Of a stretch of DNA of 64,000 nt, positions 53,530-62,131 are shown piece after piece. Numbering within the stretch: position 1 is the first letter of the stretch; every line of letters begins with the position of its first letter. The position numbers were made by a program, and so were the translations under genes. The DNA comes from Bradyrhizobium roseum (GTDB lineage Bacteria; Pseudomonadota; Alphaproteobacteria; Rhizobiales; Xanthobacteraceae), in the NCBI RefSeq assembly GCF_030413175.1, contig NZ_CP129212.1:6657001-6721000 (forward strand), in the 5' to 3' direction. The notes under the pieces were generated by a model. The model did no database searches, was not told where the DNA came from, and saw nothing but the letters and a program-made list of their open reading frames with translations.

Positions 53530-53958
53530 AGTTCGCCATCCGGGCAGTAAGCTTCCCCAGCGATTGGGCTCAGTCTCGAAACACTGCGCGCAGGGCGCCG
53601 GCTGCACCCATGGCTGCGCGCTGCGTTAGGGAAATGCGCGACCGGCACCAGCCACGACGTATCGCCCACCGTGCCGGCGCGAAGGCTTACGATTTCGGGC
53701 CGGCCGTCGCGCTCGCCGTAAAGCCGCGTGCCGCAAGTGCCGCCGAACCGCAAGATCACCGCCGTGCCGTTCGGCGAGGTGTGATGCCAGCCGGCCGGCT
53801 CGCCGTGCAGGATGCGAAAATCCCTCAACCGGACCGCATGTTCAGCGCGAATGCGCTGCCCGTCTGGTGCTGACAACCGGTGCCGTTGCGGGTGTAAAGC
53901 AGCAGCGGAGACGACGCGATCTTGTAATGGTCGCGCCGCACTGGCAGCCACCGGTCAT
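53530..53958 (-). pseudogene. GFA-family (glutathione-dependent formaldehyde-activating-like) protein, multiply frameshifted
   Basis: Three fragments of one family appear in different frames. The N-terminus at 53958 reads MTGGCQCGAT, the second part has CQHQTGSAFALNMR in another frame, then RFGGTCGTRLYGERDGRPE and SLRAGTVGDTSWLVPVAHF, then RSAQPWVQPAPCAQCFETEP in a third frame. The CxC and TCG cysteines of the zinc site are recognisable. At least three frameshifts plus a stop are needed, so the gene is dead. Intact family members use a 4-5 cysteine zinc site. It lies between the KaiC-like gene and minE. Confidence 0.75.
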
Positions 53959-53990
53959 CGGGAGGGAGGGTCGCGGCGATATCATGGCCA

Positions 53991-54022
53991 GGCTAGGATG
54001 CGAATGCCCTCGCATCCTAGCC
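53991..54022. repeat. 13-bp inverted repeat downstream of minE
   Basis: GGCTAGGATGCGA-atgccc-TCGCATCCTAGCC is a perfect 13-bp inverted repeat. It lies 33 nt after the minE stop on the minus strand but no T run follows on either strand, so it may be a processing or stabilising hairpin rather than a classical terminator. Confidence 0.7.
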
Positions 54023-54054
54023 CCGGCGGATCGATGGTCTATCGATGCGCCGCG

Positions 54055-54345
54055 TCAACCGGCCATGCGCCGCTCGGAAACCTTCTTGTCGAAATTGTTG
54101 GGCACTTCGATATCGACCTCGAGCGTCGAGACCGTCTTGCCACGGTCGAGCTTGACGATGACCTTGTCGGGGTCGAGCTGGATGTGTTTCGACACCACCG
54201 CGAGAATTTCCTCCCGCAATGTGACCAGCAGGTCGGACTGACCGAGCAGTCCGCGCTCGTGCGACAGCAGAATCTGCAGCCGCTCCCGCGCAACGGGGGC
54301 GGTCGCTTCGCGGCCGCCGAACAGCCGCAGCAGCCTTATGCTCAT
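54055..54345 (-). CDS. minE: cell division topological specificity factor MinE
   Basis: A 96-residue protein. The N-terminal amphipathic region ([20 protein letters not shown]) attaches to membrane and MinD, and the C-terminal dimer domain (about 35-90) includes [20 protein letters not shown]. It displaces MinC and stimulates MinD ATPase to set pole-to-pole oscillation. Its ATG overlaps the minD stop (ATGA). Confidence 0.93.
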   Translation of the reverse strand: MSIRLLRLFGGREATAPVARERLQILLSHERGLLGQSDLLVTLREEILAVVSKHIQLDPDKVIVKLDRGKTVSTLEVDIEVPNNFDKKVSERRMAG

Positions 54346-55157
54346 GCAGCCCTCCGACCCAGCAGCCGATCCATAAAGCCCTTGCGCTCGGTCGGCACGA
54401 CCATGGCGACTTCCTCGCCCATCAGGCGGCGCGAGGCGTCGGTGTAGGCACGGGCCGGCGCGCTGTCGGCATTGTTGAGCGTCACCGGCGTGCCGACGTT
54501 GGATGCCTTCAGAACATCTTGGCTTTCGGGAATGATGCCGAGCAGCGGCGTGGCGAGGATTTCGAGGATATCGTCGATGTTGAGCATCTCGCCCCGCGCG
54601 GCGCGCCCCGCATCGTACCGGGTGATCAGGATGTGCTTTTCCACCCGCTCGCCGCGCTCGGCCCGCACCGTCTTCGAATCGAGCATGCCGATGATGCGGT
54701 CGGAATCGCGCACCGAGGAAACCTCGGGATTGGTGACGATGATCGCCTCGTCGGCAAAGCGCATGGCGAGCGTGGCTCCGCGCTCGATGCCGGCGGGGCT
54801 GTCGCACAGGATCCAGTCGAACCGGCTCCTGAGTTCGTCGATGACGCGGCCCACGCCCTCATCGGTCAGCGCATCCTTGTCCCGGGTCTGCGAGGCCGGC
54901 AGCAGCCAGAGAGTTTCCAGCCGCTTGTCGCGGATCAGGGCCTGCGGCAGCTTGGCGACACCCTGCACCACGTTGATGAGATCGAACACGACGCGGCGTT
55001 CGGCGCCCATCACCAGATCGAGGTTGCGTAAGCCGACGTCGAAATCGACCACCACCACATTTTGCCCGCTCTGGGCAAGCGCTGCGCCAAGCGCAGCCGT
55101 CGTGGTTGTCTTGCCAACGCCTCCCTTGCCCGAAGTAACGACAAGCACCTTGGCCAT
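54342..55157 (-). CDS. minD: septum site-determining ATPase MinD
   Basis: A 271-residue deviant Walker ATPase: GKGGVGKTT at residues 10-18, signature switch regions and a C-terminal amphipathic helix ([14 protein letters not shown]) for membrane binding. It recruits MinC to block division at poles. It is 18 nt after minC and overlaps minE. Confidence 0.94.
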   Translation of the reverse strand: MAKVLVVTSGKGGVGKTTTTAALGAALAQSGQNVVVVDFDVGLRNLDLVMGAERRVVFDLINVVQGVAKLPQALIRDKRLETLWLLPASQTRDKDALTDEGVGRVIDELRSRFDWILCDSPAGIERGATLAMRFADEAIIVTNPEVSSVRDSDRIIGMLDSKTVRAERGERVEKHILITRYDAGRAARGEMLNIDDILEILATPLLGIIPESQDVLKASNVGTPVTLNNADSAPARAYTDASRRLMGEEVAMVVPTERKGFMDRLLGRRAA

Positions 55158-55175
55158 ACGCGATCTCCTTACCGG

Positions 55176-55877
55176 TTAATTCAGCGGTGTAATTTTCATG
55201 GTGTCGCCCTCCAGCCTGGCTTGCGCCGGGCGGTTACGGAGTGAGACGTCGATTTCTTCTGCAGTCTGGTAGTAACCATCGATCGCGAGCAGTTCCGCCT
55301 CGATCCTCTGGCAGTAGATACGTGCGCTGGAATTGCCGTTGACGCCCGCCATCGCGCGGCCGCGCAGCGTGCCGTAGATGTGGATCGATCCGCCGGCGAC
55401 GATCTCCGCGCCGGAGCCGACCGACCCCAGCACGGTGACGTCGCCTTCCATGAAGACGATCGACTGGCCTGACCGCACCGGGCTGTCGAGCAACAGCGAC
55501 GTCGGCTTCGGCTTGGCTTCGGGCTCGGCCTTTTGCGCCGGTTCGTTGCGCGTGATGACGCAGGCGCGTCCGCCGGTCAGCAGGGGCGGCATGTTCGCCG
55601 CGAGTCGTTCTTCCTCGACGCCCTCGATGCCGAGGACGCGGATGTTGCGCTCGTTGAGGCTGCCGACGAGATGGGCGATGGCGGCGCCGGAGAGGTCGAC
55701 GGCGGCGAGGTCGAGCACGATCGGCTTGCCGACGAAATAGCCTGGCGAGCGCGCCAGCGTGGCGTCAATCTCGGCGAGCCATTCGACGATCGGCACGACG
55801 GGGCTGAACACGAACGCGACGTAGGAACGGCCGCGCAGCCGGACCAGTTGACGCGTGGGATCGGCTCGGACGTCCAT
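55176..55877 (-). CDS. minC: septum site-determining inhibitor MinC
   Basis: A 233-residue FtsZ inhibitor. The N-terminal domain is variable (KPIVLDLAAVDLSGAAIAHL near 52-71) and the C-terminal beta-helix domain has the repeated pattern GDVTVLGSVGSGAEIVAGGS (about 145-164) typical of MinC. It is the first gene of minCDE; the start follows AAGGCGAG. Confidence 0.92.
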   Translation of the reverse strand: MDVRADPTRQLVRLRGRSYVAFVFSPVVPIVEWLAEIDATLARSPGYFVGKPIVLDLAAVDLSGAAIAHLVGSLNERNIRVLGIEGVEEERLAANMPPLLTGGRACVITRNEPAQKAEPEAKPKPTSLLLDSPVRSGQSIVFMEGDVTVLGSVGSGAEIVAGGSIHIYGTLRGRAMAGVNGNSSARIYCQRIEAELLAIDGYYQTAEEIDVSLRNRPAQARLEGDTMKITPLN

Positions 55878-56226
55878 GATGTTCGACTCGCCTTTCTTAT
55901 TGAAAGGTTAAGAATCGACCAGTTTGGTTAACGAGTAATTAATGCGCTGACCCGCCCCGCGCGCGGAAAACTGCGAAATTGAAGCCGAATCCGGCGTATT
56001 TGTGGCCGATTCTGGCTGCCGCGTTTGGTCCCACGTTCACCAAAGCCTTGTAAACAAGGGTCTTGTGAGTTGTAGCCAAGCCCAACTCAACTTACTTTCG
56101 TCACGTTTCCGACCTAAATTAGTCCTTGCGCGGTTCCAAAAAAGTTATGTGCGCTGGTGGACTTGCTTAAGTCTGGCAGCCCATTCCGTCAGGCAGACGG
56201 ATATTGCCGGCAGGGGAATTGAGGCC
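55878..56226. other. 349-nt divergent promoter region of minC and the 56227 gene
   Basis: A relatively AT-rich region with no protein-like frame. It holds a perfect palindrome CCTTGTAAACAAGG (56046-56059) and a run with GTTAACGAGTAATTAATGCG near minC. The promoters of both flanking genes must lie here, but I cannot place them with confidence. Confidence 0.5.
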
Positions 56227-57132
56227 GTGGGAGCCGTGGGGAAGGTGTGGTCGCGAGACTCGATCTCGCAGGCAGGGGGCGTCGAGCAAAAAGACGACGC
56301 ACAACAGCCTGATTTGAATCTTTCTACCGAGCCTGTCGACGCGGGAGCGGACGATTCCTCCGCGCACCTCCTCCGCGAACTGGAACTTTTGTCAGATGCA
56401 TGCCCCGTAGCCGTGTCGCCACCTGCGAGTGCTCCGGCTCAAGCCAATGCTCAGGTTCATCCACCGAGCGCCGATCCGACCCATTCCAGTCCGCCGAGTG
56501 CCAGTCCGCCGAGTGCCAATCCGGCCAGTGTCAATCCGCCCAGTGTCGTGAGGAGTGAGCGTATGAGTAGTGTGAGCGAGCAGGATCATCTCAATCCCCG
56601 CGATCCCTTGTACTACGCGCCGCGCTCGCTACGGGAAAGGTCGGCATCGCGCGGCGGGAGCCTTGAGGTGCCGTACACGGCGGCCTCGTTCGATTCCCAG
56701 CTCGAAAGCGCGGTATCCGATGCGCTGCGTCATCCTCTCGATCCCGAACTCATGCACGAGCCCACCGTCGAGTCGAAGAAGGCATGGTGGACCGTCGCGG
56801 CGCGTTCCGCCGCCGCGATCGGCGTCGCGGCTCTGATCGCCCTGTTCTTCGTCGTTGCCGGGCCGGGCTCGCGCCCGAGCGAAGGCGACCAGGCCTCGGC
56901 ATTCGCCAACTTCGCACAGTCGGTGAAGAACGCGCTGCCGCAACCCGGAGACGGCGCGCAAAAGCCCGCCATCAACGAATTCCAGGCCCTGCTCGCCGCC
57001 ACGCCGGCGAGCGCACCGGCCACGCCGGCGAGTACCCAGCCGGCGTCCGAGCCGTCGAACCAGTTGCTCCAGCAGTTCATGCAGTGGCGCGAGAAGCCGG
57101 ATCCGGCCGCGCCACAACGCACCACCCCCTGA
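56227..57132 (+). CDS. membrane protein with pentapeptide-type Pro/Ser repeats, unknown
   Basis: A 301-residue frame from a GTG at 56227 (AGGGGAATTGAGG upstream). An acidic N-terminus is followed by six 15-bp repeats encoding units like PPSAS, PPSAN and PASVN, then a soluble stretch, one transmembrane segment (about residues 199-219, AAIGVAALIALFFVVAGPG) and a Pro/Ala-rich C-terminus. The ATG at 56563 has a strong AGGAG site and would give a 189-residue protein without the repeats; either start, or both, could be used. No family recognised. It precedes the two binding protein genes. Confidence 0.6.
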   Translation: MGAVGKVWSRDSISQAGGVEQKDDAQQPDLNLSTEPVDAGADDSSAHLLRELELLSDACPVAVSPPASAPAQANAQVHPPSADPTHSSPPSASPPSANPASVNPPSVVRSERMSSVSEQDHLNPRDPLYYAPRSLRERSASRGGSLEVPYTAASFDSQLESAVSDALRHPLDPELMHEPTVESKKAWWTVAARSAAAIGVAALIALFFVVAGPGSRPSEGDQASAFANFAQSVKNALPQPGDGAQKPAINEFQALLAATPASAPATPASTQPASEPSNQLLQQFMQWREKPDPAAPQRTTP

Positions 57133-57198
57133 TCCGACGGAGGGCTGATCATGCCCGAGAACCGACGTGCGGCGATCTCGTTCTCAAAGGAATTTACC

Positions 57199-58767
57199 AT
57201 GACCTCCCACCGCCTTCCCCTGCTGGTCGGGGCCATGATGTTAGGCCTCGCCGCCAGCGCGCAAGCCGCCGGCGACATTACGATCGTTCGCGACCTTGCC
57301 AGCCGCGTCGGTCCCGTGATCGGCTCGGCGCAGGCGTGCCGCGACATCGCACGTCCGCGCATCCAGACCATCGTCGACAAGTTCTCCCAGGTGATCCGTG
57401 AGGCCTCGTCGAACGAGGCGGAGCGCTCCGACCTGACCCAGACGTTCGATCGCACCGTGGCCGAAGGGCGCTCTGCCGTAACCTCGGGCAGGATGGACTG
57501 CATCCGGGCCGACCGGCAACTGGCCGACCTCGAACGCTCGATCTCCGGACCGAGCCTATCCAACGTCATCGGCACGACGCCGGCTGCGGCTGCGACCGCC
57601 GCAAACGCGGCGACCGCGCCGACCGCTCCCGTCCCGACCGGACCGCTGCCCCGCGGCATCGGCGAAAAGGAAATCCGCTTCGGCATCGCGGCCCCCTTCT
57701 CCGGCTCGGCCCGCGAACTCGGGCGCCAGATGAAGCTCGGCATCGAAACCGCCTTCAACCGGATCAACGATGCGGGCGGCGTCGACGGCCGGATGCTGAA
57801 GCTGTTCGCCGCCGACGATGGCTACGAGCCCACGCGTACCGTCGAGGCCATGAAGCAGCTCTACGAGAAGGATCAGGTGTTCGGCATCGTCGGCAATGTC
57901 GGCACCCCGACTGCGGCGGTCGCGATCCCTTACGCGCTGGAACGCCGGATGCTGTTCTTCGGGGCCTTCACCGGCGCAAACATCCTGCGCAACGACCCGC
58001 CGGACCGCTACGTCTTCAACTATCGCGCCAGCTACGTTCAGGAGACCGACGCCGTCGTTCGCTACCTCGTCAAGATACGCCGCCTGCAACCGCGGCAGAT
58101 CGCCGTTTTCGCGCAGCAGGATTCCTACGGCGACGCCGGATTTGCCGGGGTCGCCAAGGCGTTCCGCACGATGGGCGTCAGCGACAGCGCCATCCTGCGG
58201 CTCAACTATGCGCGAAACACGGTCGACGTCGACGAAGCGGTCAACCAGTTGAAGCTGGCGAAGCCGCCGATCAAGGCCATCGTCATGGTCGCGACCTACC
58301 GGGCGGCCGCACGGTTCATCGAGAAGACCAAAGACGCCTATCCCGGCCTGATCTACTCCAACGTCTCGTTCGTCGGTTCGACAGCGCTTGCCGAAGAACT
58401 GAAGCTGCTGGGGCCGCGCTACACCAACGGCATCATCGTGACCCAGGTGGTCCCGGCGGTGTCGGGCTATTCGTCAGCCGTGCTCGAATACAAGAACGCG
58501 CTCGCCAAATATTTCCCGGGCGAAGCCGCCGACTACGTTTCGTTCGAGGGCTATGTCGCCGCCAACGTCCTGATCGCAGGCATCAAGCGGGCCGGGCCGC
58601 AGCTCGACACGGAGAAGCTGATCGACACGCTGGAGACCATGCGCAATCTCGACCTCGGTCTCGGCACCCAGCTTTCGTTCGGCCGGTCCGAGCACCAGGC
58701 CTCCAACAAGGTGTGGGGCACCGCGCTCGATGAGAACGGGCGCTATCAACCGCTCGAACTCGAATGA
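57199..58767 (+). CDS. branched-chain-type ABC substrate-binding protein with extra N-terminal region (tandem copy A)
   Basis: A 522-residue exported protein. After a signal peptide (to about SAQA, residue 23) comes an extra helical region of about 100 residues with two cysteines (ACRDIARPRIQTIVDKFSQV and SGRMDCIRADRQLADLE), then a Pro/Ala linker and a LivJ-like type 1 binding domain (IRFGIAAPFSG near 156). Usual family proteins lack the N-terminal region and are about 380 residues. AAAGGA precedes the ATG. No permease gene is beside it. Confidence 0.82.
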   Translation: MTSHRLPLLVGAMMLGLAASAQAAGDITIVRDLASRVGPVIGSAQACRDIARPRIQTIVDKFSQVIREASSNEAERSDLTQTFDRTVAEGRSAVTSGRMDCIRADRQLADLERSISGPSLSNVIGTTPAAAATAANAATAPTAPVPTGPLPRGIGEKEIRFGIAAPFSGSARELGRQMKLGIETAFNRINDAGGVDGRMLKLFAADDGYEPTRTVEAMKQLYEKDQVFGIVGNVGTPTAAVAIPYALERRMLFFGAFTGANILRNDPPDRYVFNYRASYVQETDAVVRYLVKIRRLQPRQIAVFAQQDSYGDAGFAGVAKAFRTMGVSDSAILRLNYARNTVDVDEAVNQLKLAKPPIKAIVMVATYRAAARFIEKTKDAYPGLIYSNVSFVGSTALAEELKLLGPRYTNGIIVTQVVPAVSGYSSAVLEYKNALAKYFPGEAADYVSFEGYVAANVLIAGIKRAGPQLDTEKLIDTLETMRNLDLGLGTQLSFGRSEHQASNKVWGTALDENGRYQPLELE

Positions 58768-58866
58768 TCAAAAAAACACCGACACCGTCGCATCGTCAGG
58801 GCGATTTTAGCGCCCGCGATGCGGCGTGCCGGAATTTCAGTAAACTTCAAACTCGAGAGTTTTGTA

Positions 58867-60462
58867 GTGCGTATTTTGGTAAACCTGCGTTGGACTTCCC
58901 TTCTCGTTAGTTCCCTTTTCATCACGGCCGCACAAGCGGCTCCCGGCGACAAGATAGAGTTGGTTCGAGACCTCGCCGGCCGTGTCGGCCCGGTGATCGG
59001 GTCGGCGCTGGCCTGCCCGGACGTCACGCGTCCCCGTGTCCAGGCGGTGATCGAAAAGTTCGCGGCTGTGATCCGCGATGCCGCCAGCAACGAGGCCCAA
59101 CGCGCCGACCTCGCGCAGCAGTTCGATCGCAGTGTCGCGGATGGACGGAACGCCGTTTCGACGGGAAGGATGGATTGCATCCAGGCGGAACGCCGGCTTG
59201 CCGACCTCGAACAGTCGCTGGCTCCGCCGGCGTCCCCTCCGGCCGCCGCCGTCGCCATCCCCTCGCTCGCCCCGCCCGCCTTCGCCGCGGCGCCGACGAC
59301 GACGCTGCCCACAGCGACCGGCCTCGGAAATCCGGTGACGGCCGTCCGTGGCGTATCGGACAACGAAATCCGGTTCGGCATCACCGCAGCCTTCACCGGC
59401 CCGGTGCGGGAACGCGGCCGCCAGATGAAACTCGGCATCGAGACCGCCTTCAACCAGGTCAACGACGCCGGCGGCATCGCAGGACGCAAGCTGCGGATCA
59501 TTGCGGCCGACGACGGCAACGAGCCGGCGCGCACGCTGCTGGCCGTGCGGCAGCTCTACGAGAAGGACCAGATCTTCGGCCTCATCGGCAGCATCGGCAC
59601 GGCAACGGCGGCGGTCGCGGTGCCGTTCGCGCTCGAACGGCGGATGCTGTTCTTCGGGGCCTATACCGGCGGCAATGTCGTGCGCCGCGATCCGCCCGAT
59701 CGCTATGTGTTCAACTATCGTCCGAGCTACGCCGAGGAAGCCGACGCGGCGGTGCGCTATCTGGTGAAACTACGCAAAATCCCGATCCGGCAGATCGCCG
59801 TGTTCGCCCAGACCGACGACCTCGGGGATGCCGGGTTCTCGGGCGTGGCCAAGGCCTATCGCGCGATGGGCCTCAACGACAGTGCCATCCTGCGCCTCAA
59901 CTACCCGCGCAACACCATCGAGGTCGACGAGGCCGTCAATACGTTGCGCGTGCAAAAGGTGCCGGTCCGGGCGATCATCATGTCCGCTTCCTACCGGGCC
60001 GCCGCCAAATTCATCGAGAAGACGCGCGCCCTCTATCCCGAGATGATCTTCACCAGCATCTCGGGCGTCGGCGGCTCCTCGCTCGCCGACGAGCTGAAGC
60101 TGCTCGGACCGCGCTACACGACGGGCGTGCTCGTGACCCAGGTGGTGCCGGCGGTGTCGGGCTATTCGAGCGCGGTGCTCGAATACAAGAACGCGCTCGC
60201 GAAGCATTTTCCAGGCGAAGCCCCCGACTACGCCTCGCTGGAGGGCTTTATCGCAGCCAACATCCTGATCGACGCGCTGAAGCGCGTCGGGCCGCAGCTC
60301 GATACCGAAAAGCTGGTCGATACGTTGGAGGCGACCCGCAATCTCGATCTGGGCCTCGGCGTGGCGCTCAATTTCGGCCGCTCCGAACACACCGCCTCGA
60401 AAAAGATCTGGGGCACGGCGCTCGACGAGAGCGGCCGTTTCCAGGCGGTCGACCTGGAATAA
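58867..60462 (+). CDS. branched-chain-type ABC substrate-binding protein with extra N-terminal region (tandem copy B)
   Basis: A 531-residue paralogue of copy A, starting 99 nt after it. The signal peptide is VNLRWTSLLVSSLFITAAQA; the extra helical region with cysteines (ALACPDVTRPRVQAVIEKFA and TGRMDCIQAERRLADLEQS) and the LivJ-like domain (IRFGITAAFTGPVRERGRQM) align with copy A throughout. The GTG at 58867 has TCGAGAG upstream and is preferred to the ATG at 58819, which has no ribosome binding site. The pair is a recent-looking tandem duplication. Confidence 0.8.
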   Translation: MRILVNLRWTSLLVSSLFITAAQAAPGDKIELVRDLAGRVGPVIGSALACPDVTRPRVQAVIEKFAAVIRDAASNEAQRADLAQQFDRSVADGRNAVSTGRMDCIQAERRLADLEQSLAPPASPPAAAVAIPSLAPPAFAAAPTTTLPTATGLGNPVTAVRGVSDNEIRFGITAAFTGPVRERGRQMKLGIETAFNQVNDAGGIAGRKLRIIAADDGNEPARTLLAVRQLYEKDQIFGLIGSIGTATAAVAVPFALERRMLFFGAYTGGNVVRRDPPDRYVFNYRPSYAEEADAAVRYLVKLRKIPIRQIAVFAQTDDLGDAGFSGVAKAYRAMGLNDSAILRLNYPRNTIEVDEAVNTLRVQKVPVRAIIMSASYRAAAKFIEKTRALYPEMIFTSISGVGGSSLADELKLLGPRYTTGVLVTQVVPAVSGYSSAVLEYKNALAKHFPGEAPDYASLEGFIAANILIDALKRVGPQLDTEKLVDTLEATRNLDLGLGVALNFGRSEHTASKKIWGTALDESGRFQAVDLE

Positions 60463-60473
60463 CCGCGGGCTGG

Positions 60474-61247
60474 TCAGCGCTTCTCGATGACCAGGGTCTG
60501 GATGGCGCGGCCGAAATAGCCGCTGAAATCGGCGAGCCTCGCCATGGCGAGGCCCGCGCCGTCGGGACCGATCCAGGTCTCGGCGTCAACCAGGATCCAG
60601 TCGCCGGCCGGCTCACGCGAGAAATTCACGGTCAGGTCGGCGTTGAGAAAGGTCCATTGGCGGAAATCCAGCACCGCCGAAGTGCCGTTGCAGAAATCCG
60701 CCGCCGCCATCGTCCGCATCGACTGCGAGACCGGCGCGCCCTCCACGATCGGCCGGTCGACGCGATACCAGATCGCGCCCGGTCCCACCCGGCCGAAGTG
60801 ACCGCGGGCGGCGCGCAGCGACATTCCGGTCACGAACGGACTCGATGAGAAATCGACATCCTCGACACGCGACTGTTCCGGTCCCGGCAGCGTGACCTGC
60901 TCGATGTCAGCTTCCGACGGCAGCTCCTCGGCCTGCACCCTGATCTTCAATACCGTCGCGCTGACGACTACCACACCCTTCGCGAGCAGCCTGACGGCGC
61001 AGAGCTGGATCTTCCGTCCTTCACGCACCACGTCGCTCTCGATCGTCAGCGGCGCCACCGGCACCGGGCGCATCAGGTCGACCGTCACCCGGGCGACCCG
61101 CATCGGCACCGCCGTCGGGATCCGCTCCGCAGCCCAGACGACCAACGACGCCGGAGGCGAGCCGTGCTGCATGCCCGGGTCCCACGGCCCCGCCGCATAG
61201 GGACTGGTGACGACGTCGTTGCCGTCAACACGAAAGATCGCTTCCAT
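60474..61247 (-). CDS. double-hotdog acyl-CoA thioesterase-like protein
   Basis: A 257-residue protein with two hotdog halves (about 1-120 and 130-257), of the TesB-like or thioesterase-superfamily group; HGSPPASLVVWAAERI gives the first long helix. It would hydrolyse or bind acyl-CoA. It is 115 nt after the FabG-like gene on the same strand and likely in the operon of NMO-like copy 3. No catalytic residues can be called with certainty. Confidence 0.8.
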   Translation of the reverse strand: MEAIFRVDGNDVVTSPYAAGPWDPGMQHGSPPASLVVWAAERIPTAVPMRVARVTVDLMRPVPVAPLTIESDVVREGRKIQLCAVRLLAKGVVVVSATVLKIRVQAEELPSEADIEQVTLPGPEQSRVEDVDFSSSPFVTGMSLRAARGHFGRVGPGAIWYRVDRPIVEGAPVSQSMRTMAAADFCNGTSAVLDFRQWTFLNADLTVNFSREPAGDWILVDAETWIGPDGAGLAMARLADFSGYFGRAIQTLVIEKR

Positions 61248-61362
61248 TGGGTGAGAGTCCTGTCGGGTGGAGAAGAAAGGTTCTTGCCCGGTCTGTCCGA
61301 CGAAGTCGAGATGATCGCACAGCAGCCCCCTGCGCGCTATTCGCGCCTGCTTGCGACCGGCA

Positions 61363-62100
61363 TCAAATGAACGCCATGCCGCCGTTGAGGATGATGGTCT
61401 GGCCGGTCATGTACGCGTTGCCGAGCACCATCGCGACGGCCTGCGCCACTTCCTCCGGCTGGCCCATGCGGCCGAGCGGAATGTTGCGGGCCAGGTCCGT
61501 TCGGCCCTTCATCATGTCGGTCTCGATCAGCGACGGCGCCACGTTGTTGACGGTGATGCCCTCTTTGACCAGCCGTGCGGCATAGCCCCGGGTAAGGCCC
61601 TCCATGCCGGCCTTGGAGGCGTTGTAATGCGGACCGATGGCGCCGGCGCCGCGCGCGGCACCCGACGTGATGTTGACAATGCGGCCCCATTGGCGCGCCC
61701 GCATCGCCGGCAGTACCGCCTGTGTGCACAGGAACGCCGATTTCAGATTGACCATGATGGTGCGGCCGAAATCGTCTTCGGTGAGATCGTCGACGCCACG
61801 CACGATCGCGATGCCGGCATTGTTGACGAGGATGTCGATCGACCCGAGTTCGCGCGCTATCCGTTCCACCATACCGGCCACGGCCGCCGACTGCGAAACG
61901 TCGGCGGCGACGGCGAAGGCGCGACCGCCGCCGGACTTGATTTTGGCGACGACCGCCTCGGCATCCCCGGCGCGTTCGCGGTAATTGACCGCGACCGCGG
62001 CGCCTGATTCCGCCAGCCTCAGCGCGATTGCCGCACCGATGCCGCGCGAAGCGCCCGTCACCAGCGCGACACGCGCGCTCAGATCCTGTCCGGCCGCCAT
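61363..62100 (-). CDS. short-chain dehydrogenase/reductase, FabG-like
   Basis: A 245-residue SDR with the NAD(P) motif VTGASRGIGAAIAL (about 14-27), NNAG, the catalytic serine in NITSGAARG and Y-x3-K in HYNASKAGM. The preference for NADP is plausible. It would reduce 3-oxoacyl groups or a related ketone. ACGGAGGATCC precedes the chosen ATG at 62100. It is 31 nt after NMO-like copy 3 and before the thioesterase gene, so the three form one set. Confidence 0.87.
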   Translation of the reverse strand: MAAGQDLSARVALVTGASRGIGAAIALRLAESGAAVAVNYRERAGDAEAVVAKIKSGGGRAFAVAADVSQSAAVAGMVERIARELGSIDILVNNAGIAIVRGVDDLTEDDFGRTIMVNLKSAFLCTQAVLPAMRARQWGRIVNITSGAARGAGAIGPHYNASKAGMEGLTRGYAARLVKEGITVNNVAPSLIETDMMKGRTDLARNIPLGRMGQPEEVAQAVAMVLGNAYMTGQTIILNGGMAFI

Positions 62101-62131
62101 GGATCCTCCGTCGCGTTCACGACGGCCCGCC

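Noticed and set aside
58799..58815. terminator between the tandem binding protein genes
   Set aside because: The stem GGGCG-attttag-CGCCC is short and has no T run on either strand.
59175..60848. 557-codon open frame on the plus strand
   Set aside because: It overlaps the tandem binding protein gene in another frame and is Arg/His-rich without family motifs.
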